From JACMLD01 sp039916305 (GTDB lineage Bacteria > Bacteroidota > Bacteroidia > Chitinophagales > Chitinophagaceae): a stretch of DNA of 64,000 nucleotides. The stretch lies in the NCBI GenBank assembly GCA_039916305.1, contig JBDSLR010000005.1, forward strand, positions 136,103 to 200,102. The letters are read 5' to 3'. How positions within the stretch are numbered: the first letter of the stretch is position 1; each line of letters starts with the position of its first letter. Positions 51,218 to 61,500 of the stretch are shown one piece after another. Under the pieces are notes generated by a model, which did not search any database, had not been told where the DNA came from, and was given only the letters and a program-made list of their open reading frames with translations. Made by a program: the position numbers and the translations under genes.

Positions 51218-52441
51218 TCAGAACGCTTCGCCCAGGCTGATATAGATTGCTTTGAAACCCTTACTTACGCCATAATCAAGGCCTATATTAGTGCCGGAAT
51301 TTTTATTGAATTTGATCCGTAATCCTGCGCCTGCTGCAGGGTGAAGGTAGGCAAACTGGCGTTTATCCGGCTCCGTTACACTGTTGAGGTTAGCAAATAC
51401 TACAAAACCAAACAATCCGTTTGCACTAAGCTGCTTGCGGTATTCGGTTTCCAGGTACCAAAGTGTTTTACCGGTATAACGGCGGTTGTAAAAACCCCGG
51501 CCTGAACGCTGGTTGGTATCCCAGCCGGTGGCAGGGAGGCTGAGATAGGGAGAATGGCTGCCAAGGGTTGTCCAGAGGTATGTCCAGATAGCCAGCACAT
51601 TTTGATCTTTTCTGCTGAATGGAATGTATTTGCGTACATCCACATAAATTGAATTCCAGAAATCATCACTGCCCAAAAATTTTGGATTAACCCGGTAAAT
51701 GATGTTGTAATAAAATCCCGGCAGTGGATTAATAGAGTTTACCCGGGCATCATACAGCAGGTTAAAAGCGATACCAGATGAAAATGAATTGGAATTATTG
51801 ACTGTGCCATATTTATAACCGGTAAATTGCTGCAGATCGATGGAATCGTTTTTGGGCTGAATAGCAATATGATAATCCAGGTTATAGCCAATGCCGGCAA
51901 AGATGTAAGGTTTGATACGTTTTAAAGCGCTAAAATAAAACCGGACATAAGAATAATTGATGAGTACCTTATCATCTTCCGGTTGGCGCCCGCCCAGGCC
52001 CCAATTGTTCTGTGGAAAATAAGAATAACGCATGTCGCCCTGGAAATTCCATTTGTTATTGGGCGACCAGATATTGGAGCGAAAAGGCAGATTAAATTGT
52101 CCCTTAAAATTGGTGCTGGGCGAAAAGGTGATGGTAGATATATAAGTAGTCTTCCTGTCCCCGGTATAAAAGCCTGCTTGCGTAGTTGTCACCAATGCGG
52201 TTCCGCCACCCGGTACGCTGGTTCCAATAGGTAATAATGAATAATAAACTTTCTGTCCTTTTATGCCTTTCTTCTTTTTAATGTGAATATTCAAAGCGTT
52301 GGACAACACGCCTATCAGATCTTTTTGACCACTTGTATCTTCTGCATGGGTTGTTGCCGGAGTAATCATGCCCGAGGGGTTTTGGCATAGCAGGTACAGG
52401 GGCAGCATACAACACAATAAGGCAAGCCAGTTTCTAAACAT
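51218..52441 (-). CDS. BamA/TamA family outer-membrane barrel (surface-antigen D15-like)
   Basis: 407 residues with a signal peptide (MFRNWLALLCCMLPLYLLC). No POTRA domains; the whole protein is the 16-strand barrel with the hallmarks FYTGDRKTTYISTITFSPST, RNIWSPNNKWNFQGDMRYSYF-like strands, and the C-terminal VFANLNSVTEPDKRQ, GAGLRIKFNKNSGTNIGLDY. POTRA-less members in Bacteroidota are thought to be stand-alone barrels and not part of BAM; the substrate is unknown. Single gene. Confidence 0.88.
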   Translation of the reverse strand: MFRNWLALLCCMLPLYLLCQNPSGMITPATTHAEDTSGQKDLIGVLSNALNIHIKKKKGIKGQKVYYSLLPIGTSVPGGGTALVTTTQAGFYTGDRKTTYISTITFSPSTNFKGQFNLPFRSNIWSPNNKWNFQGDMRYSYFPQNNWGLGGRQPEDDKVLINYSYVRFYFSALKRIKPYIFAGIGYNLDYHIAIQPKNDSIDLQQFTGYKYGTVNNSNSFSSGIAFNLLYDARVNSINPLPGFYYNIIYRVNPKFLGSDDFWNSIYVDVRKYIPFSRKDQNVLAIWTYLWTTLGSHSPYLSLPATGWDTNQRSGRGFYNRRYTGKTLWYLETEYRKQLSANGLFGFVVFANLNSVTEPDKRQFAYLHPAAGAGLRIKFNKNSGTNIGLDYGVSKGFKAIYISLGEAF

Positions 52442-52601
52442 ACGCTATAGAAAGCCAATTTTTATGCTACATTTTACGGGGAATTGGTTGCCCACGCAAA
52501 ATAAACAGCAATCGGTTTTTAAATGGTTAGTGCAATATAAGGCAGCTAAAACCAGCAATACTTTTTTTATAAGACATTTGGAAGATATTATACCAAATTA
52601 T

Positions 52602-53684
52602 TCATTGTTTTGTCAGTCTTTTAAGGCGTGCATATATTTCAATCATGGCTGCCAGGTCAATCAGGCGTTTGGCTTTTTCTTTTCCTGGAAGATTATCCGC
52701 ATCCCGCTCGTTTTCCCAAACCCGATTTCCATCTGCTATAAAAAAATCAATCCAGCCTGCATTTTTATCTATTTTGTAAAGGGCTTCATATCCCCTCAAT
52801 AATACAGCATTAAACCAGTATTCATTTGGCAAGCGGCCATTTTTGAAAAAGTGTTCTTTACCGGCCTTCGCAATACGCTGTGCGGTTACCAGGTAATGCG
52901 GGTCTTTGGTAATCTCGTATAATAAAACATTTGACTGCAACATAGTGCCGGTATTATAGGTATAAGTTGTTTTGGCAATAGAAAGCGTAGCGGTTTTTAT
53001 ATTGTCGTAATAGATGCCTTCCGGAGATTGCAGGTACTTGTTGGTCCAATGGTACAAAGCGAGCGCTGTATCCAGGTATCCGCGTTGCCGGGTAATTTTA
53101 TACAATTCCAGTGCTACCAATATGCCTGGTCCGTTTGAGCAGGTGTTTTTTGTTGATTTGTCCCCTTCTTTCCAGTAAATACCACCGCCCGTAATGGTGT
53201 CCAGACCGCTAATCATGAAACGGTATATAAGTTTAGCAGTTGCAAGGTAGTTGGGTTGATGGTTGCGGTTATAAGCATCAAGGAAGGATATCGCTATCCA
53301 CTGGTTATCGTCATAAAAGCGGCTGCTGATCCTTTCTTCCGTTACATAATCCTGGTATGCCGGTGGCTGGGGATGGTCACTGTAATAGCTGGCAATTGCT
53401 TTTTCTACCGGCGGCATATATTTTTTTCCTGGGTCATTGGCTTCCATTTCATTACCGGCCTGCAAAAGTGCACAAAGGGGCCATAACCAGGAATGCGGAT
53501 TTTCTTTTCTAAGTGTGTCAGTCGTTTCAAAATAAAGCCCTTTCTTTTTATCGGTCAGCATTGTATTGATACCCTTATACAGGTAGTTAATACGCGTTGT
53601 ATAACCCGGTAGTTGTGCGTGGGCAGTGCAGGATAAAATTAATAGTGCCAGTGCGGATGCAAATGCTTTACGAAAGTATCTCAT
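52602..53684 (-). CDS. Glycoside hydrolase family 76 protein, secreted
   Basis: 360 residues with a signal peptide (FASALALLILSCTAHAQ). GH76 (alpha/alpha)6 barrel with the catalytic Asp pair in SRFYDDNQWIAISFLDAY (about residue 120) and supporting motifs GGGIYWKEGDKSTKNTCSN (about 163) and YTYNTGTMLQSNVLLYEI (about 225). The family is endo-alpha-1,6-mannanase; other activities such as dextranase-like are possible. It is not in a polysaccharide-utilisation cluster here. Confidence 0.92.
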   Translation of the reverse strand: MRYFRKAFASALALLILSCTAHAQLPGYTTRINYLYKGINTMLTDKKKGLYFETTDTLRKENPHSWLWPLCALLQAGNEMEANDPGKKYMPPVEKAIASYYSDHPQPPAYQDYVTEERISSRFYDDNQWIAISFLDAYNRNHQPNYLATAKLIYRFMISGLDTITGGGIYWKEGDKSTKNTCSNGPGILVALELYKITRQRGYLDTALALYHWTNKYLQSPEGIYYDNIKTATLSIAKTTYTYNTGTMLQSNVLLYEITKDPHYLVTAQRIAKAGKEHFFKNGRLPNEYWFNAVLLRGYEALYKIDKNAGWIDFFIADGNRVWENERDADNLPGKEKAKRLIDLAAMIEIYARLKRLTKQ

Positions 53685-54342
53685 CAGTTTAATTTCTTTT
53701 TACTGCTGCAAGGTTGAGCAAGATAATAATTCCCTGGAAGTGGATATTATTTGCTGCTCACAGTAAGTCCGCAGCCGTGCTATTTTCAAACAGTTTAAAG
53801 TAGGTTTAATTTTCAATAAACTGCGGATGTAATTTTTTTACATAGTAAAGAAGGATAGAAACTGATTCTCAATGCTGTGATGTGTGCCGGCATACAACCT
53901 TTTATGACTGCATACCATTCTTTTTCATTAATCAACACTGTCTCATGATACAGGCAATCATTATTCTGGATTGTTACATTTGTATTAGAGTAGACGCCAA
54001 CATGCAAACAACTGCAAAATGGGCTATTGTATTGCACAGTAACAGGATGGCCCGCCTAAATATGCCGCCATAAAACAGGTCAGTGCAATGACGGTCAACA
54101 GCCCGGTATTTAGTCTCGATGCGCGGCCTCCAGTGATCACAATTAAATAGATTGGCTCCCGGCACTGCCTGTAGAGAAATTTCCTCAAAGGGAGCGTTTA
54201 ATAACAGGTAAGTTTTTATTGCTTTCCGGAAAGCGTTTGCTGTGGTCTCTGTTTAGCCTCTAATCATCAATACATATTGTATTTAGCCTGCACCATGCTT
54301 TGGCATGTTTTTATCAATCATACCATAATAATGAAATAACAA
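53685..54342. other. Gene-free stretch upstream of a small protein gene
   Basis: A perfect TAnnTTTG box (TACATTTG) is at 53975-53982 but only a 24-codon frame follows (ATG 54001). Otherwise no family, repeat or RNA structure was recognised over 650 nt; a promoter for the genes at 54343 and 54573 should lie towards its end. Confidence 0.5.
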
Positions 54343-54519
54343 ATGAAAAAGAAAGAACCATTGCCCAAAGACAATCCAGGCACAAAAAAAGGATACAATG
54401 AAAAAAACCCTGGCCAGCCACAAGGTGCTTTTCCGCCTGAGTCGCATGAAAAAAATAGTGTAAACCCCGATATTAAATCCAATGCGGCGGAGAAAAAAGC
54501 TAAGGAAGAGGACCAGTAA
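54343..54519 (+). CDS. Small hydrophilic Lys/Pro/Asn-rich protein
   Basis: 58 residues (MKKKEPLPKDNPGTKKGYNE at the start, AEKKAKEEDQ at the end), with no hydrophobic segment. The composition is that of disordered stress-type proteins; nothing in it matches a known enzyme or binding family. The frame is short but has an ATG in an AT-rich leader and clear coding bias (few stops in other frames would not by itself prove it). It is followed 53 nt later by the AsmA-like gene. Confidence 0.55.
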   Translation: MKKKEPLPKDNPGTKKGYNEKNPGQPQGAFPPESHEKNSVNPDIKSNAAEKKAKEEDQ

Positions 54520-54572
54520 TTCTATCAGTTTTATAAATTACTGGTAATGCTGGTAATGCAATTCAACAAAAC

Positions 54573-56237
54573 ATGGCAGTTCAAAAGACCAATCATTCTT
54601 TCAGCAAAACTTTTATCATAGTCGTTTCCATCATTTTGGTAATTATATTCGCGGGCATCATTGGATGGAATATGTTTAAATACAAATTCATTAAAGGCAA
54701 GGTGAAGACGGCTGTGTATGAAAAAACAAATGGGTTATACACTATCCGGTACGATAAAATGGACCTGGATGAAGCAGCCGGATATCTATATGTAACCAAT
54801 TTACAGATCATACCAGACACTGCCAGGTTTAAGCAAATGGTAGAAAATAAAAACAATCCGCCACTGCTGCTGTCTTTAACGGTTCCGGAATTGAAAATAG
54901 CCGGCGTCAAAACGCCCATGGCGATGCTGGGCAAAAAAGTTAATGGCAGAAAGCTTGAAATTAATAATGCAGCCGTGGTTTTCTATTATGCAAAAGGCCA
55001 TCCTGATACCAGCAATAGTTCCGCCAAACAAGCCTTATACCAGCAACTGCTGGGAGACTTAAAGGAAATACAGGTCGACAGTGTTGCGATTACACACGCA
55101 TCACTTGCATTTGTAGGTATTCTGAACAACAAGAAAACCATTGAAGCAGCCGATCTATCTGTTCACCTTCAGGATGTGCTGATAGACAGTTTGCACAGTG
55201 ATGACAGTTCCCGTTTCTTTTTTGCAAAACAAGTACAGGTTAGTGGCAATAAAGCGTTTGTAAAAAACAAATCCGGAACTTATTTTTACAGTATTGAGGG
55301 GTTCAGTTTTGACAAAGAAGCGGGATTGTTGTCCATAAAATCTATGCAGATAGAACCACAGTTGAGTGAAGCACGATATGCCGCTGTTTCAAAACTGCAA
55401 AAAGATCGGTTCAATGTTTCATTGAAGAGCGTTTCCTTGCAACATATCAATCTTAACCGCTTAATGCTTTCGGACGTGGTTGCAGACAACCTGGTGATAC
55501 AGGATCTGAATTTGAAAGTTTTTCGTGATCTCTCATATCCCAGGGATAAAATAGTCAGGGTAGGTACCTTTCCACAACAAATGCTGATGGAGATGCCGCT
55601 AATACTATCCCTTAACAAGATAGTGGTGAAAGACGCGTTTATAGAATACAAGGAGAAGAATCCCAAGTCGGATTATAGCGGGCGGGTACAGTTTTATCAT
55701 GCCAATGCAGTTATTGAACATGTTACCAATGACCCTGCGCAGATTAAAATAAATAACAATTGTGTGCTTAATTTCAATGCCCGTTTCCTGAATATGGCGC
55801 CCATGCAGGCACGCATTAATATGAAGCTGAACGATAAAAATGGCCGCTTTTCATTCAGCGGGTCAATACAAGGGTTTGAAGCGGATAAACTCAATGTACT
55901 GATAGAGCCAATGGGCCTGGCACGGATTGAAAAAGGCCAAGTGAACAAGCTTAGCTTTAATTTTACCGGGCATAATTATGGGAGTGATGGAAAGCTTACT
56001 CTGTTATACGAAGATCTAAAGCTTACACTTTTAAAAAAGGACAGCGCGGAAAATAAATTAGAAAAGAAAAAGCTGGCCAGCTTTGTTGCTAACCTGATTG
56101 TAAAAAACGCTAACCCCCTGCGTAAGCAACCCGTTAGGGTAGCGGAAGTTCATTATAAGCGCGATACCAATCGTTCTTTTTTTAACCTGATGTGGAAATC
56201 TGTATTTACCGGGGTTAAGCAATCCGCCGGTATGTAA
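54573..56237 (+). CDS. AsmA-like / DUF748-type inner-membrane-anchored protein
   Basis: 554 residues. One N-terminal TM helix (FIIVVSIILVIIFAGIIGWN, about residues 13-33) and then a long beta-rich periplasmic part made of repeating segments such as LYVTNLQIIPD, LSLTVPELKIAGVKT, LQHINLNRLMLSDVVADNLV and FSFSGSIQGFEADKLNVLIE. That is the AsmA/DUF748 type of bridge-like protein, thought to carry phospholipids between the membranes. TamB-like proteins share the repeat, and a tamB gene lies 2.4 kb downstream on the opposite strand. Single gene with terminator. Confidence 0.82.
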   Translation: MAVQKTNHSFSKTFIIVVSIILVIIFAGIIGWNMFKYKFIKGKVKTAVYEKTNGLYTIRYDKMDLDEAAGYLYVTNLQIIPDTARFKQMVENKNNPPLLLSLTVPELKIAGVKTPMAMLGKKVNGRKLEINNAAVVFYYAKGHPDTSNSSAKQALYQQLLGDLKEIQVDSVAITHASLAFVGILNNKKTIEAADLSVHLQDVLIDSLHSDDSSRFFFAKQVQVSGNKAFVKNKSGTYFYSIEGFSFDKEAGLLSIKSMQIEPQLSEARYAAVSKLQKDRFNVSLKSVSLQHINLNRLMLSDVVADNLVIQDLNLKVFRDLSYPRDKIVRVGTFPQQMLMEMPLILSLNKIVVKDAFIEYKEKNPKSDYSGRVQFYHANAVIEHVTNDPAQIKINNNCVLNFNARFLNMAPMQARINMKLNDKNGRFSFSGSIQGFEADKLNVLIEPMGLARIEKGQVNKLSFNFTGHNYGSDGKLTLLYEDLKLTLLKKDSAENKLEKKKLASFVANLIVKNANPLRKQPVRVAEVHYKRDTNRSFFNLMWKSVFTGVKQSAGM

Positions 56238-56255
56238 GAATACTTAATTTGTATG

Positions 56256-56293
56256 ACAGCCGTGAAATATACATCACGGCTGTTTCTTTTTTA
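56256..56293 (+). terminator. Rho-independent terminator between the AsmA-like and tamL genes
   Basis: ACAGCCGTGA and TCACGGCTGT form a perfect 10-bp stem around 8 nt, followed by a T-rich tail. It serves the plus-strand AsmA-like gene; the minus-strand tamL stop codon lies at its edge. Confidence 0.85.
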
Positions 56294-58594
56294 GAACGGA
56301 TACCCGATAGCAATATTAAGAATCAGGTTATCCCTGCGCCAGGAGCCATTTCCCAAATCAATCTGTTTAATTACCCATTGCTGGCCATCTGGCAGCCAGG
56401 GTTTTCTTAACGGAAAGGCTACATCCAGGCGAAGAACAAGAAAAGATACATCAGCCCTTAAACCAACACCGGTACCTACCGCCAGTTGCTTTAGGAACTG
56501 CCCGGTAAACTCGGCGCCGGGTTTCTGGGGGTCTTTGTTATACAACCATATATTACCCGCATCAAAAAATATTGCGCCGTTAATAACACTGAATAGTTTA
56601 GCGCGGTATTCTGTGTTCATTTCCAGCTTTATGTCGCCGGACTGGTCCGGAAAAAACCTGGTAATGGTATCCCTGGCCCCAAGATAGGTGCCGGGCCCCA
56701 GTGAACGGCTCCTGAACGCCCGGAGGCTGTTATTTCCGCCAATAAAAAATTGCTTAATGAATGGCAAAGAGCTTGAATTGCCATAAGGATAGCCCACACC
56801 TGCAATCAGGCGACTGGCCCATACACTGTTGTTGCCTGCTTTAACATAGTAACGGACATCCACATCTGCTTTTACGTACTGTGAAAATTGCGCATTAAAT
56901 ATGCTGACCGTTTTACCATTTTTAAGATCAGCGCCGGAAATAAGCCCGGCTATATTTCCAGACAAATCAATATTTCCATTAAAATATATACCGGAGGGTA
57001 CCCCATTGCCCGTGAGTGGATTGTATGTATAGCTATAGGTAGACCCTAAAATAAATTGTTTGTCGATGGCTTTTTGCAGCGTAGGATTGGTGTCAATAGC
57101 TGCCAGGTAAACAGCAGTCACGTTTACAGGTTGCACATAATTGATGCTAACAGGATTCAGCTGGTGTTCTTTTCTGATGCTTTCTTTCCAGGTATAACCA
57201 TAGGAAGCACGAAATGAATTCAGTGAATACAATTTTTGCTTATTCAGCAGATCGTAAGCCAGCAGAATATTTGTTTTGGGCACAAATCCGCTCTTTGTAT
57301 TCAAATTTAAAAAGGGCACTACAAACCTTGGTATCGCCAGGTTAGCTTCAAGCCCGCCACGGTATGTATTATAACCGGCCAGTTGACCACTGTACTGTAC
57401 CTCAAAGCCACCCAGTGCAGTAATGGTAAGCAGCTCACCCGCTTTAAAAGTATTGCGGTTGCGCCAGCTAACACTTATCTGCGAGCCAGTAAGGTTATTG
57501 GATTTTGTACTGCCATTCAGTTCTAATTTTAATGACTTTTTTGGCAATGGCGTGAGATAATAATAGGTGTTCAGTTTGGGCGTATCCTGCTGCGGCGCCA
57601 TCTCAAACCTGTTTTTTACAAATTTGAAAAGACCAAGTGTTATTAAACGGTTTAGTGTGAGATTGTGACTGGAGCGTTTGTAAGTATCCCCCGGGCTGAA
57701 TAGCATCATTTGCTCAAACATTTTGGGCTTATAACGTTTTTGCCTGTCTGCAATTCTGTATCCCTTATACAAAACAGTAGAATTTTGTATCGTATCTGCA
57801 GAACCCATCCCCAGCCTGTAATTGGAATAGATAAAGATATTGTTGATGGTGTAGATCTTTTTTGCAATGGTCGGGGCAGTGGGCTTTGTGTTAACGTATA
57901 AATTTACCTGGTGATTGCCAATGCTGGAATCCGTGGCGATGTAGAGGTAGTCAGGGTTAAAATAGTAAAAGCCTTTTTCTTTCAGGTAGGTATCGATACG
58001 GTCGCGCTCTGCCTGGATAATACCAAGATCATATGGCTTGCCCGGCTTTAGAAAAGAAGCTGTTGCCGACATTGCAATTGTCTTTGACAGTGCACTGCTG
58101 TCTTTTTCAAAGGCTACTTCTTTTATTGTATACTGGTTGCCGGTTTCAACAGCATACACTGCGGTAGCCCTCCTATTTTTTACAACGGTATCACCTGTAA
58201 CAAGGGCCTGGTAAAAACCCTGGTTTTGCAGGTTAGCTGCTAATATTTTTACATTGCGGTCAAGATTAAGATCACTCAGCAGTACGGGCGGCTCACCTAC
58301 TTTGTATTTCAGCTTTCCGCGTAAAGACGTTTCTTTTTTGGGATGCCCCGCAATATTATAGACCCATAATTTAAACCGGATGCCCAGTATGCTTTTGTTG
58401 GGTTTGGGCCGGGTAAGATCAGCCAGCTCGGATTTAAGGGTCTTTGCTTTTTTTGTTGTTTTACCGGTAGTTTTCACGGTTACTTTGGAGCCGATATACA
58501 ATGACTCGCCAGCAGGCAGGTATTTTGTATTGCTGCAGGAGCAAATAAAAAAAATGAAAAGGCTTAGTATATATGGGTAGGTTCTTGTGATCAT
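56291..58594 (-). CDS. tamL: TamL: lipoprotein BamA/TamA-family outer-membrane protein
   Basis: 767 residues. A lipoprotein signal with lipobox FFICSCS (acylated Cys about residue 18) distinguishes it from classical TamA and fits the Bacteroidota TamL type. POTRA domains occupy about residues 25-340 (KVTVKTTGKTTKKAKTLKSE, KEKGFYYFNPDYLYI), and the C-terminal barrel has the conserved FIGGNNSLRAFRSRSLGPGT segment (about 640) and ends NLILNIAIGYPF. It overlaps tamB by 4 nt in the same operon. Confidence 0.93.
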   Translation of the reverse strand: MITRTYPYILSLFIFFICSCSNTKYLPAGESLYIGSKVTVKTTGKTTKKAKTLKSELADLTRPKPNKSILGIRFKLWVYNIAGHPKKETSLRGKLKYKVGEPPVLLSDLNLDRNVKILAANLQNQGFYQALVTGDTVVKNRRATAVYAVETGNQYTIKEVAFEKDSSALSKTIAMSATASFLKPGKPYDLGIIQAERDRIDTYLKEKGFYYFNPDYLYIATDSSIGNHQVNLYVNTKPTAPTIAKKIYTINNIFIYSNYRLGMGSADTIQNSTVLYKGYRIADRQKRYKPKMFEQMMLFSPGDTYKRSSHNLTLNRLITLGLFKFVKNRFEMAPQQDTPKLNTYYYLTPLPKKSLKLELNGSTKSNNLTGSQISVSWRNRNTFKAGELLTITALGGFEVQYSGQLAGYNTYRGGLEANLAIPRFVVPFLNLNTKSGFVPKTNILLAYDLLNKQKLYSLNSFRASYGYTWKESIRKEHQLNPVSINYVQPVNVTAVYLAAIDTNPTLQKAIDKQFILGSTYSYTYNPLTGNGVPSGIYFNGNIDLSGNIAGLISGADLKNGKTVSIFNAQFSQYVKADVDVRYYVKAGNNSVWASRLIAGVGYPYGNSSSLPFIKQFFIGGNNSLRAFRSRSLGPGTYLGARDTITRFFPDQSGDIKLEMNTEYRAKLFSVINGAIFFDAGNIWLYNKDPQKPGAEFTGQFLKQLAVGTGVGLRADVSFLVLRLDVAFPLRKPWLPDGQQWVIKQIDLGNGSWRRDNLILNIAIGYPF

Positions 58595-61500
58595 TCGCTG
58601 CTTGTTTTTGGAGCGGCCTGGTTAAGTTTTTTTTGTTCCTGCTTTGCACGTCTTTCGGCCCTTAACCTCTCTTTTGTTTTCTGACTGCGGAATATTTCTT
58701 TTAATTGATTATAGTCTACAGAAATAATAAAGCCAATACCGGTCTCAATTATATACCCTTCCAATACACCCTGGTAATCATTTTTCCGGTAGGCACGCAA
58801 CAGGTAACGCCCATCTTTACTCAGCTGGTAATCCAACGCAACATTACCTGCAATGTTGGTAGACTGCTGACCGGAGTTTTGTGCGCCTTCCAGTTCAAAA
58901 TTACTGCCTACGGTTACGGTTAACCGGTCATTTAATAGTTTTTTGGAAAGTGCAACATTAAGATCTGTTCTGTTTTCCCGGTTACCCGTAGAGTAATCGT
59001 CCTGGGATACTACATCAAAATTGAGGTCTACGCCTCTTATCAGATCAGATGCCAGCTGGTTGAGTTGCTGGGTAAGCAGTTTGCTTACGCTGGCACGGGC
59101 AAATGACTCTGCCGTTAATCCGCCGCCACTGCTCTGGAAAGGGTTCTCCGTTACAAACCGGCCAAGTAGTAAAAGTGCAAAGACCTGCTTGTTCAGTTCA
59201 GATGGTTCTTTTCTTACTTCCGTTAATTTTTCATTAACCAGCTCAATAATATTTTTTGATACGTTGTAGTTTTTTGTATCGGGCAATTGAATATCAAACG
59301 TAATAACCGGTTGCAAAAGCTGGCCCTGCATTTTCAGATCTACTTCAAAGGGCAATTTTTGGAGATAAGTATTACGGATACTGGCCACAGACCCTTCCAA
59401 CTGGTCCTGTACCAAATCCAGTGGCGCTGTATTGGCAATATAGACGGCCGTAATGGCCACGTCTGCATCCGTCGGCTCTCCCTTAAATGTTATTTTACTT
59501 CCTTTCTGAATATCAAATTTTCTTTTCAGCATATTGAAAGTAAGATCATATGAACCGTTTTCAATTTCATAGGTACCGGTAAGCGTTATTTTTCCGCTGG
59601 GGTCTATACCTGCATTCAGCAGTGCTTCACCGCGTACATTCAGAAAGTCGCCATTTCCTTCATCAACAATAATATTCAGTTCGGCTTCTTTTTTTATTTC
59701 GATGTTTACGGAAACATCCATTCCAACTGCCGAAGACTGGTTCAGGGTATCGATTGCTTTTTCAAATACAAAATCAGTTGGAGGGGCATTCATATTGATG
59801 AACTTAACGATGCCTTCGCGCTCTTCTATCCCGGGTTCTTTCTGGGGTAGTACCAGGGTTAGTTTGGTTTTATCGTTTACGGTCAGGCTGCCATCAATAA
59901 CAGGTGCCAGTTCAGTACCCTTAATGCCAAGATTGGTGCTGAAATACAACTGGCCATAATACAATGCATTTTTCTTTTTATCTGTATTGAGTGCATGAAA
60001 ATCATTGGCGCGTAAGCTGAGATCAAATTTGTAATGCTGAAAATCTTTCGTGTACACCATACCATCCAGTACAGCTTTGTTATTGGAAGAATCAAGAATG
60101 GTAAATGTATCGAAGCGGATACCTTCTTCATTGAATGCTATTTTTTCCTGGTCGATGGTGAAGTAACTGTTCAGCATGCCGAGGTTAAAGCGGGCTTTAT
60201 TGAAATTGATATCTCCGTTCACCAATGGTTTGTCCAGGGTGCCGGTAACGGAGAGCTTGCCGGTAACTACGCCAGAGGCATCCTGGATGGCTTTATTGGT
60301 AGCACCTTCCAGCGTGTTTAATTGTAACTGGCGGATATCAGCTGTCAAATCAAAACTGCTGTTATTATCTGGCTTTACATAATAGTTGCCGGTTAACTGC
60401 ACATCATTGCCCCTGCCGTTCAGTAATACATCTGCTGCAAATGTATTGGCCTGCGTATTATTTACCTGCACGCGCAGGTTGCCCAGGGTATCGGCATACA
60501 TGGCAAGATTGTTAACAGAAAGATCGGTAGTAAAGGTTGGCTGCGTCATTATATCACTCAACTGTGCCTTCCCAGCCAGTGTACCATCTATGAATAGTGA
60601 ATCGGGTTTTACAAACGCCGACAAGGTAGATAGCCTGAAATCCTTAAAATTAATGTCAATGGGTGCATCCGGCGCAGGTGAACCACTGTTAATAGTCAGC
60701 AACTGGTTGTCTTTACCCAATTCAAATTTGGTAACATTTACGCCTTTGCCGTCGTATACAATTTTATTATCGTTGTTAACGGTCCATTTGTCATAATTCA
60801 GCATCAGGCTGTCTGGCTTGAGGCTGAACTCGTATGCCCCTTTGCTGGGTTGCTGCAAAAGGCCAGCTATACGATATTTATTTTTGCCTGATTTATCTTT
60901 GTTAAGCAGGCTAAAATCAATTTTGTTGTTGGCAATAGAGGCGCTTAGGCTGGTGGCATATACATTTAAGCTGGTACCACTTTTTATATTGGCAATAGAG
61001 GCATTAACCAGTAATTTATCCTGTTTGGTAACGGCAGTAAGCTGAACATTATTTATTTTATTTGTTCCGTTTATAATCAGCGGCGCCTGTACTGTTGCCT
61101 GCCAGCCATCGGAACTGGTAAAGCGGCTTTGCAATGTTACCGGTTTCAGGCTGTCCAGTTGCGGCACAAATGCTTTAAGCAGTGGTTTATTTACGATGGT
61201 GCCATTGATGGTAAAATCATAGGGGTCTGTTTTTACCAGGTTGCTGTCTGCCACCCTGGAAAAATATGGTTCCATTGCCTGCTGAAAAACGCTGCCCATT
61301 TGCGTTAGTTTATACTGGCCGTCCAACTGCAGGTTTACAATATCGCTCCTAACATGTACAAACTGGCCACTGTCGTTTCTGCCTGAAGCCAGCTGAATGG
61401 TGTCCATTGGTATACGGCGATCATTGTTGAGCAGCACGGACTTAGTAACCAGTAAATCACCTATGAGTCTGTCGGGGTTAGTAGAAGGAAAATCTGCTGC

